The notes under the pieces: model-generated | Databases searched by the model: none | Told to the model about the DNA's origin: nothing | What the model saw: only the letters and a program-made list of their open reading frames with translations | Position numbers and translations under genes: made by a program | Source: Methanospirillum sp. | GTDB lineage: Archaea; Halobacteriota; Methanomicrobia; Methanomicrobiales; Methanospirillaceae | Reading direction: 5' to 3' | Assembly: GCA_028695895.1 (NCBI GenBank) | Contig: JAQVIE010000043.1 | Span: forward strand, 1-8,054 | DNA length: 8,054 nt | Shown: one piece after another, positions 1 to 5,184 of the stretch | Layout: every line of letters starts with the position of its first letter | Position numbering within the stretch: position 1 is the stretch's first letter

Positions 1-1
1 C

Positions 2-190
2 GCTATGGGATTATATTCGACCTGTGGTTATGCCGGTATGGCGTTGCTTCCTGCTATTGGCGGTCAGATTATATTTCTTTCATCATATGTTACTGCTTCA
101 GCAGTCATTGCCCTTGGAGCTTTTGGTATTGCAATTATTATTGGAAGATGTTCATGCAAGGGATTTATTATTCATGAAAAAATGGTATGA
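2..190 (+). CDS. MFS-like transporter, C-terminal end only (partial)
   Basis: The reading frame is open from the left edge to a TGA at 188-190, so only about the last 62 residues are present. The visible part has two hydrophobic stretches, a Gly/Ala-rich one around GYAGMALLPAIGGQI and a second around ASAVIALGAFGIAIIIG, then a short basic cytoplasmic tail. This looks like the last two transmembrane helices of a major facilitator superfamily permease, whose penultimate helix often carries a small-residue pattern such as Y-x-G-x-A-x-x-P. The substrate cannot be told from this fragment. The stop overlaps the next start (ATGA, 187-190), so the two genes are probably cotranscribed and translationally coupled. 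The internal ATG at 5 is unlikely to be the true start, because the frame continues upstream. Another polytopic membrane protein family is possible. Confidence 0.6.
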   Translation, partial: AMGLYSTCGYAGMALLPAIGGQIIFLSSYVTASAVIALGAFGIAIIIGRCSCKGFIIHEKMV

Positions 191-828
191 CAACAGACAA
201 TACATTTAATCAAAGACGGGCATGGGATAACGAATACAGGAATAAAGGAAAACTCTGGGGTAAAATTCCCCTTGAATCAACAACACAGACGAAATCGGGC
301 ATATTCCTTGATATGGGATGTGGAGACGGGAAAAATCTTCGTAATGCTTCCATGGCTGCATCTCGTATTGGCTTTGACTTTTCAATGCAGGCACTCCGTC
401 TATGCAGAACAAGGTCAGAACTATCTGATGTTTTTTTTGTTTGTGCTGATGCAAGGTATCTCCCATTTAAAAACTCCTGCATTCATAATATTGACGCACA
501 TCACGTTCTTGGACATCTCCTGTACCATGATCGAATACAGGTTGTAAATGAAATAACGCGAATTCTTAAACCAGGCGGAGAATTACTGGTAACAATTTTT
601 GGGACAGAGGATTTCAGATCAGAAACAGGAGTAAAAATAGAAGATGGAACATATTTACGGGGAAATGGAATAATTACCCATTATTTTTCAGAAATGAAGA
701 TACAAATTCTTTTTCCAAATCTCATTCTTCTTTCAACCGAACCCTGCAGATGGTTCATGCATGTAAAAAACCAACAGTTACCACGTTTCGTATGGGTACT
801 TAAGTACGCGAAGCCACAAAATTCATGA
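187..828 (+). CDS. Class I SAM-dependent methyltransferase
   Basis: This 213-residue soluble protein has the Rossmann-like methyltransferase fold. Visible marks are motif I FLDMGCGDG at residues 40-48 (SAM-binding glycine loop), an acidic residue ending the second strand at D64 (IGFDFS), the post-motif ADARYLPF at 87-94 with D88 near the adenine, and LKPGGELLV at 127-135 leading into strand 5. The N-terminal W-x-x-x-Y segment (W13, Y17) followed by W24 resembles small-molecule methyltransferases of the TehB/thiopurine type, but the substrate is not readable from the sequence. The start overlaps the stop of the upstream transporter by four bases and has no convincing SD site, which suggests translation by reinitiation. 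The pairing could mean that the methylated compound is also transported, but this is only inference. Family assignment is firm; specific function is unknown. Confidence 0.85.
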   Translation: MTTDNTFNQRRAWDNEYRNKGKLWGKIPLESTTQTKSGIFLDMGCGDGKNLRNASMAASRIGFDFSMQALRLCRTRSELSDVFFVCADARYLPFKNSCIHNIDAHHVLGHLLYHDRIQVVNEITRILKPGGELLVTIFGTEDFRSETGVKIEDGTYLRGNGIITHYFSEMKIQILFPNLILLSTEPCRWFMHVKNQQLPRFVWVLKYAKPQNS

Positions 829-860
829 AAAACATTATGACTATATAATCATAAACCTGA

Positions 861-867
861 TTTTTTT
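861..867 (+). terminator. Oligo-T terminator candidate after the transporter/methyltransferase pair
   Basis: Seven consecutive T residues lie 33 bases after the methyltransferase stop, in an AT-rich context with no strong hairpin. Archaeal RNA polymerase terminates intrinsically at such T tracts without needing a stem. Another T5 run follows at about 891-895. Confidence 0.45.
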
Positions 868-966
868 AACATCTCTATATTTTCACGTAATTTTTGAAAA
901 TCGATGCAATTTTAAGTACATTGAGTCAGGTTTTACTTTTTACAAGATGGTTATTAGTATACGATG

Positions 967-974
967 CTTAAATA
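967..974 (+). promoter_or_regulatory. Candidate TATA box for nikR
   Basis: CTTAAATA is a plausible archaeal TATA element on the plus strand. The expected start site about 25 bases downstream would fall near 994-997, leaving a leader of about 45 bases before the ATG at 1040. There is no clear SD site directly upstream of that ATG. The box is flanked and partly overlapped by inverted repeats that could be operators. Confidence 0.4.
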
Positions 975-993
975 CCTATGGTTTTTTAGGCAT
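972..993 (+). repeat. Imperfect inverted repeat between TATA box and start site of nikR
   Basis: ATACCTA (972-978) faces TAGGCAT (987-993) across an 8-base spacer, matching at six of seven positions. Its place just downstream of the candidate TATA box, running up to the predicted transcription start, is typical of a repressor operator. A second imperfect pair, GGTTATTA (949-956) and TAAATACC (969-976), matches at six of eight positions and covers the TATA box. Neither resembles the E. coli NikR operator half-site GTATGA closely, so assignment to NikR is inference. Confidence 0.3.
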
Positions 994-1039
994 ACACAGT
1001 AAGAAAAAGATATACCATATTACATAAATAGTAATTATC

Positions 1040-1495
1040 ATGTCTTCAAGTTTTGCTGATTCGGAACAGGATGAAATGTATGAACATGATCTTTCCAGGA
1101 TCGGAGTTTCTCTCCCGTCTAATTTACTTCAGAATTTTGATCAGATTTTGAAAAACAGGGGATATTCGTCAAGATCAGAGGGTATCCGGGATGCTATCCG
1201 TTCTTATATCAGATATCACAAATGGATGGAAGATGTAACAGGACCCAGGCAGGGAATAATCACCTTGGTATATGATCATCATCAACGTGGTCTTGTTGCG
1301 GCAATTACTGATATTCAACATGATTTTATGGATTTAATCCAGGCATCCTTACATTCACATGTAACTCATACCAGGTGTGTGGAAGTACTTTTAGTCAAAG
1401 GAGATGCCCAGCAGGTTAAAGAGATTGCAGAGCGTCTTATGGCACAAAAAGGAGTGGAGACTGTTAAACTGATTACAATCCCTCTGGAAGGGTAA
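1040..1495 (+). CDS. nikR: Nickel-responsive transcriptional regulator NikR
   Basis: This 151-residue protein is a ribbon-helix-helix repressor with a C-terminal ACT-like nickel-binding domain. The DNA-binding part spans about residues 19-60: the beta-strand RIGVSLP with R20 where E. coli NikR has its DNA-contacting R3, then helices around LLQNFDQILKNRGYSSRSEGIRD split by the usual turn. The C-terminal domain starts near residue 71 (QGIITLVYDH). All four high-affinity nickel ligands are present by alignment with E. coli H76, H87, H89 and C95: H94 (in DIQHD), H105 and H107 (LHSHV) and C113 (TRCVE). Holo-NikR tetramers normally repress nickel uptake genes. About 18 extra N-terminal residues precede the DNA-binding strand, so a later start, for example the ATG at 1076, is possible. 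No nickel transporter or nickel enzyme gene is in the window. The stop lies 2 bases from the convergent antiporter stop. Confidence 0.93.
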   Translation: MSSSFADSEQDEMYEHDLSRIGVSLPSNLLQNFDQILKNRGYSSRSEGIRDAIRSYIRYHKWMEDVTGPRQGIITLVYDHHQRGLVAAITDIQHDFMDLIQASLHSHVTHTRCVEVLLVKGDAQQVKEIAERLMAQKGVETVKLITIPLEG

Positions 1496-1497
1496 AT

Positions 1498-2697
1498 TCA
1501 TCCAGTTTTTTCAGAAATATCGGATTTTTCCTTGTAAAACCAGTTTCTATATATAATCGGTGTACCAATTGTCGTCAACAGACTCATAAAGACAATTCCT
1601 GCATAGATATCCTGCCCGATAATCCCTCCGGTAAGCCCGATAAGAGCAACTATCATTGCAACCTCTCCACGTGGGGACATACCAAAACCGACTATTAGTG
1701 AATTTCGGTTATTCATTCCAATAAGACGGGATGGAATTGCACATCCGATGACTTTTGTAAGGACGGCCACTATTGTCAGAACCAACATAAAGACAATACC
1801 TTCCTTTGTCAGTGCATGTATATCTACGAGGATACCAAGAGATACAAAGAATATGGAAGCAAATATTATCTGCAGGTATTCTGCTCCTTCTTTAAGGTCT
1901 TTACTCCGTTTAAGGCCTACTTTTTCCATTGAAACACCAGCCAGAAACGCTCCTACTATTCCTGAAAGACCTACAAGATCTGCAACCATGGCATAAAAAA
2001 ATGCAATCATCATTGCAGCAATAAATACAAACTCAGGAAATTTTTCTGCAATTTTTGATCCATCAAGTTTCATCAGGCCTTTACTAATTATCAAAACACC
2101 TAAAAGGCCGAATATTACCATAAATCCAATAGCCTTAATAAAGACTAAAAGAACTCCTCCCACGGTGAATGACCCTGATACGACATCTTCCGTTATCGCA
2201 AGTGCCAGTAAACTCAATACATCATCAATGACAGCAGCTCCGATGATTGCTTTCGCAGTATCTGTATGAAGCTGGTTTATCTCCTTTAGGATATTTGCGG
2301 TGATGGCTATACTTGTTGCAGTAAGAGCAGTCCCTACAAAAAATGCACTCTGCATATCAAAGTTAAACAGGAGTGCAACTCCATATCCTCCAAACCAGGG
2401 AATAATTACTCCAAATGCAGCGATGATACTATATTTAACATTAAAGATATCCCTGATATTGAATTCAAATCCAATTACAAAAAGAAGAATGACTGCACCA
2501 AGATGGGCAATACTGCTTACAAAATCAGTATATGTAATAAGACCCAGAATACTTGGGCCCACCAGCAGCCCGACAAGTATCTCTCCAATGACTGCAGACT
2601 GATTGATACGGGAAGCTAACAGATAACCTGCAAGGGCTACAAAAAGAAGCAGGCTCATCTGGAACTCAATAGTAAGGATGGCTGATTCAGGATTCAT
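1498..2697 (-). CDS. CPA2-family Na+/H+ antiporter (NapA/Kef-type membrane domain)
   Basis: This 399-residue polytopic membrane protein has about 12-13 hydrophobic helices, and its length matches the membrane domain of the CPA2 exchangers. Diagnostic features are the TALTATSIAI stretch at 123-132 (the unwound helix 4 region), the double acid D158-D159 in AAVIDDVLSLL (the ion-binding DD pair of electrogenic antiporters), the lysine K315 in LTKVIG matching the conserved lysine of NapA, and SPRGE at 341-345, typical of Kef/NapA-like proteins. There is no C-terminal TrkA-N/RCK nucleotide-binding domain, unlike KefB/C, which favours a Na+(Li+)/H+ exchanger over a glutathione-gated K+ channel. It should expel Na+ using the proton gradient, or the reverse, in the cytoplasmic membrane. 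The start overlaps the upstream response regulator by 11 bases. A GGAG at 2710-2713 (minus strand) lies 12 bases before the ATG, a little far for an SD site. Confidence 0.9.
   Translation of the reverse strand: MNPESAILTIEFQMSLLLFVALAGYLLASRINQSAVIGEILVGLLVGPSILGLITYTDFVSSIAHLGAVILLFVIGFEFNIRDIFNVKYSIIAAFGVIIPWFGGYGVALLFNFDMQSAFFVGTALTATSIAITANILKEINQLHTDTAKAIIGAAVIDDVLSLLALAITEDVVSGSFTVGGVLLVFIKAIGFMVIFGLLGVLIISKGLMKLDGSKIAEKFPEFVFIAAMMIAFFYAMVADLVGLSGIVGAFLAGVSMEKVGLKRSKDLKEGAEYLQIIFASIFFVSLGILVDIHALTKEGIVFMLVLTIVAVLTKVIGCAIPSRLIGMNNRNSLIVGFGMSPRGEVAMIVALIGLTGGIIGQDIYAGIVFMSLLTTIGTPIIYRNWFYKEKSDISEKTG
1506..1511 (+). terminator. T6 tract after nikR, inside the convergent antiporter gene
   Basis: Six T residues start 11 bases after the nikR stop, with a T5 run further on at 1526-1530. 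Because the convergent genes are only 2 bases apart, plus-strand termination must happen within the antiporter coding sequence. On the minus strand, a T5 (A5 at 1446-1450) within nikR could serve the antiporter. Confidence 0.35.
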
Positions 2698-3289
2698 GTT
2701 TTATTACTGCTCCATTTTTTTCGGATTTAAGTTCTTCCTGGATCGCCTGTGTAAATGTAAGAATCTTAAATATATGCTCCTGGGTCTCAGGTGTTGCAGT
2801 AGATAATTTTGTTAATATCTGTGCTGACTCCTCAATTACCTGCAGTTTTTGACAGATTGATCCACATACTTTCTTCCAGTATTGTTCATGTTGTACTGCA
2901 GAATCTTCTGCCTGGCTTCTTCTGACAAGATGACGGACTGCATTTGCCAGTTCAGTAAAGAGAGGTTTTGGTTCTCCACCCTTCTGCAGATAAAAATCCG
3001 CTCCATAATTCAGAGCCTCAATTACAACCTCTTCCCGCCCTTTTCCAGTAAATATTATAAAAGGAATCGAGGGTTTTTCTTTTCTTACGCATTTCAAAAG
3101 TTCAATCCCATCCATATCCGGCATATCGTAATCTGAAATAACTGCATCAAATGGTTCATTTATAAGTCGGATAAGCCCTTCTTTGGCTGATGCTGCAACT
3201 TCAACATCAAGATTCGCTTCCTCTTTTAAATAAATCTGTGTCAGAGTAAGGAGACTTTTTTCATCATCGATATATAAAACGCGAATCAT
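2687..3289 (-). CDS. Receiver-domain response regulator with short helical C-terminus
   Basis: This 200-residue cytoplasmic protein has an N-terminal CheY-like receiver domain (about 1-122). Visible active-site residues are the acidic pair D8-D9 (YIDDE), the phospho-acceptor D53 in ISDYDMPDMDG, T81 in IIFTGKG, and K103 in YLQKGGEP. The TGKGREEVVIEALNYGAD stretch is of a kind common in methanogen receivers. Residues 123-200 are predicted helical and charged, with no recognisable DNA-binding, PAS, kinase or enzymatic domain. It may therefore act by protein-protein contact, or the tail may be a degenerate output or dimerisation element. No histidine kinase gene is in the window. The 3' end overlaps the antiporter start by 11 bases, pointing to cotranscription and a regulatory or functional link. 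No SD site precedes the ATG. Confidence 0.9.
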   Translation of the reverse strand: MIRVLYIDDEKSLLTLTQIYLKEEANLDVEVAASAKEGLIRLINEPFDAVISDYDMPDMDGIELLKCVRKEKPSIPFIIFTGKGREEVVIEALNYGADFYLQKGGEPKPLFTELANAVRHLVRRSQAEDSAVQHEQYWKKVCGSICQKLQVIEESAQILTKLSTATPETQEHIFKILTFTQAIQEELKSEKNGAVIKHES

Positions 3290-3367
3290 TTTTTTCAGGT
3301 GTAAAAATTTTTGCAGACTCTTATTGTAATAGTATCATCTTTGTTAAAATTTTTCTTTTACCATCGC

Positions 3368-3378
3368 ATATATTATTT
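3368..3378 (-). promoter_or_regulatory. Candidate TATA box for the response regulator-antiporter pair
   Basis: Read on the minus strand this is AAATAATATAT, an AT-rich TATA-like element about 80 bases before the response regulator ATG. The predicted start near 3345 would give a leader of roughly 55 bases. The surrounding DNA is very AT-rich, so chance matches are likely. Confidence 0.3.
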
Positions 3379-3395
3379 GATCCATGATTACCTGG

Positions 3396-3414
3396 TGGTT
3401 TACTAAAAAAACCA
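3396..3414 (-). terminator. Hairpin with T7 run after the small ORF
   Basis: TGGTTT (3396-3401) pairs with AAACCA (3409-3414) around a 7-base loop. On the minus strand this includes a run of seven T residues (A7 at 3405-3411 on plus). It lies about 30 bases after the stop of the small minus-strand gene and before the response regulator promoter, so it would separate the two transcripts. Confidence 0.4.
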
Positions 3415-3441
3415 GAATTTTCCCACATGTCTTCATATTTA

Positions 3442-3606
3442 TTAATTTGATCTGGAAGAGCTTTTCGGAAGCATTCTCACGATTTCTTCATATGCTTTAT
3501 CAAGCAATAGTTTATAATACTGTGTATCAATTTCTTTTGCATCCCAGGAAGGATCAACAATAAGTCGTTTTTCATCCCTGACCAGGTATATTGCCTTCTT
3601 TTCCAT
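3442..3606 (-). CDS. Small hypothetical protein (54 aa)
   Basis: No family is recognised. The chosen ATG at 3604-3606 gives a 54-residue, highly charged, soluble protein: a short strand-like start (KAIYLVRDEKRLIVDPSW) followed by a predicted amphipathic helix (about residues 24-46, with KLLLDKAYEEIVRML) and a Ser-rich tail. This start is preferred because GGAAG (minus strand, about 3614-3618) sits 7 bases upstream as a weak SD site. A longer form starting at 3687 would add 27 residues rich in Pro and Cys that look non-coding. A TATA-like stretch (TCATATTTGA, 3651-3660 on the minus strand) about 50 bases before the start, and a T7 run after the stop, make a complete small transcription unit plausible. 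It may be spurious; strand-plus-helix proteins of this size are common among uncharacterised archaeal genes. Confidence 0.45.
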   Translation of the reverse strand: MEKKAIYLVRDEKRLIVDPSWDAKEIDTQYYKLLLDKAYEEIVRMLPKSSSRSN

Positions 3607-4050
3607 TTTTTTTCTTCCAGGTATCAATTCCGGTCTTTGTCCGGGAAATATCAAATATGAAGGAATCTGATGACATGATGATCTCATATCTCCAGAAAGT
3701 CAAGAATTTGTGACTGAAAACTGTGTAAGAAGAGAAACTGACATAACATAACAGGATGTCTGTATCTCTCATATAAAAGTAAAGGAAACAGGGTGAAAGT
3801 GAAAAACACTCATATATGGTTGCTTTCATTCTTTATTCTGTGAATCGATTGAATAAATAATGATTTTTCTGGCCCTGATTAATTCAGATATATTTCATGC
3901 CTGGCAAAAGGCTCCTCCGGGTGCATGAGGAACATTTCCGTCAAATATTTCTGGAAGCATTCATACACCATCGGTGAGGAAGTTTGTGTCAGGAATGAAC
4001 AATAATTTCATTGTCGGCCCGGAATCTTTTTCAGATGCACCAGACAATTA
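3607..4050. other. AT-rich spacer without a convincing gene
   Basis: This 444-base stretch has no ORF with recognisable protein features. It contains a TATA-like octamer on the plus strand (TATAAAAG, 3772-3779), a short hairpin AGTG/CACT with an A5 loop (3798-3810), and a less AT-rich patch at about 3897-3980 carrying two tiny overlapping ORFs on opposite strands (26 and 21 codons). A weak hairpin, ACAAT (3999-4003) with ATTGT (4010-4014), lies downstream of the glycosyltransferase stop and might mark its 3' end. The left end probably holds the promoter of the 54-residue gene. Confidence 0.6.
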
Positions 4051-5184
4051 TCAGTGCATTGCCTCTTTATATACATATATTACCTGGTCTTTAATTGAAT
4101 CCCAGAAAAAACGTCTGTCTATCTGGTTATATCCGCTTCTTGAAAATTTTATACGATCATGCTGATTGTCCAGGTAATAATTAACACCCCATGCGATTCC
4201 TTCCGGGGTAGTATCAACAACAAGGCCATTCACTCCGTGTTCAACATTTTCTGCAAGACCTCCAACCCTGCTTACAACAACCGGGCGATTTGCACTCCAT
4301 GCTTCAAGAAGTATGATACCAAAGGGTTCATTCCGGCTGGGTATTACCACAATGTCGCTGGCCTGCAGAAGTCTTACATATTCTGAATCAGATATGAACC
4401 CTAAAAGCTGAACAGGCCAGCCTCTTGTCTTCTCAATCAGCCAGTCACGCATCCCGCCTCCTCCAGCAAGGATAAACGCGGTATTCCAGTGTTTTTCACG
4501 AATAAGAGGTATCGCATCGACAAGAATGTCAGGTCCTTTCTGATATGCCATCCTTCCAACATAGGTGATAAGAGGTGTCATATAATGCAGGCCATACTGG
4601 GCTTTGATCGAACCTGGATCAATGCTCACGTCAAACTGTTCCTTCACCACACCGTTTGGAATAACATGTATCTTTCCAGGGTCGGTCTTGTACAAATCCA
4701 GCACTTCGTTTCGGAGGGTCCATGAGACCATGATACAACGCCTTGCAATCAGGCCGGCATACCACTCCTTGCTGCAGATCTCGTGATATTCCCACCAGTC
4801 ACCATGGATATTTCCATTTCTTCCATATTCTGTAGAGTGGAAAGAGAAGACAGTTGGGCGGTGTTGCAGGAGGTGCAGTGCTTCAGTGACATGCCAGTCA
4901 TGGAAATGCAGAACATCAAAACCAGGTTCATCGTACTGGTAAAACCGGTTTACAAGCCCCCGTGAAAGATCTGAACAGTATTCAACAATATTGTTTCCAT
5001 GTGGACGGTAAACATGGTAATAAACACCGTTCATCTCAAAATCATCATCACCCCTTGTAAAAAAGTGAACTTCATGATCCTTTGCAAGTGACTGGGCAAG
5101 ATAGGTCGCAGCATTTGAAAGTCCGCCTACCCGGTCGCCATACAGGTTTTCCCAACAAAAAATTGCTATCTTAAGGCGTTCCAT
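4051..5184 (-). CDS. GT-B glycosyltransferase, GT4/GT5-like (probable glucan synthase)
   Basis: This 377-residue protein has the two Rossmann-like domains of GT-B retaining glycosyltransferases. Seen are the N-terminal glycine loop GGLS (20-23) after FCWENLYGDRV, HFHDWH (93-98), FHSTEYGR (115-122), the donor-binding GRMAYQKG (210-217, R211 and K216), and the E-x7-E motif EPFGIILLE with E286 and E294, which binds the nucleotide-sugar ribose and sugar. The architecture matches archaeal glycogen/starch synthase-like enzymes using ADP- or UDP-glucose. It starts 19 bases inside the GH57 gene, with GGAGA (minus strand, 5193-5197) 8 bases before the ATG. Overlap with an alpha-glucan-active GH57 supports a role in synthesis of intracellular glycogen or another glucan. 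It could instead be a GT4 enzyme acting on a different acceptor, such as a glycolipid. No membrane segments are seen. Confidence 0.88.
   Translation of the reverse strand: MERLKIAIFCWENLYGDRVGGLSNAATYLAQSLAKDHEVHFFTRGDDDFEMNGVYYHVYRPHGNNIVEYCSDLSRGLVNRFYQYDEPGFDVLHFHDWHVTEALHLLQHRPTVFSFHSTEYGRNGNIHGDWWEYHEICSKEWYAGLIARRCIMVSWTLRNEVLDLYKTDPGKIHVIPNGVVKEQFDVSIDPGSIKAQYGLHYMTPLITYVGRMAYQKGPDILVDAIPLIREKHWNTAFILAGGGGMRDWLIEKTRGWPVQLLGFISDSEYVRLLQASDIVVIPSRNEPFGIILLEAWSANRPVVVSRVGGLAENVEHGVNGLVVDTTPEGIAWGVNYYLDNQHDRIKFSRSGYNQIDRRFFWDSIKDQVIYVYKEAMH

Noticed and set aside
206..547. ORFs of 86-91 residues in other frames of the first methyltransferase
   Set aside because: The methyltransferase frame carries complete SAM-binding motifs in the right order; the others have no recognisable features.
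949..995. E. coli-type NikR operator (GTATGA with 16-base spacing)
   Set aside because: GTATAC (957-962) and GCATAC (990-995) are present but their 27-base spacing and half-site sequences do not match the E. coli operator.
1748..2602. Plus-strand ORFs of 82 and 100 residues within the antiporter
   Set aside because: They are antisense to a gene with clear DD, K315 and SPRGE motifs and show compositions typical of antisense translation of membrane proteins.
3572..3829. Minus-strand 85-residue ORF upstream of and overlapping the 54-residue gene
   Set aside because: The composition is rich in Phe, Tyr, Ser and Cys with no domain pattern, it overlaps the small gene in another frame, and it crosses the likely promoter region. 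It looks like chance in AT-rich DNA.
3895..3977. Two tiny opposed ORFs (26 codons plus, 21 codons minus)
   Set aside because: They overlap each other, lack SD sites and are too short to judge by sequence alone. Kept only as part of the spacer description.
3974..4165. Plus-strand 63-residue ORF starting with GTG
   Set aside because: Its second half is antisense to the well-supported glycosyltransferase 3' end, and the first half shows no protein-like pattern or SD site.
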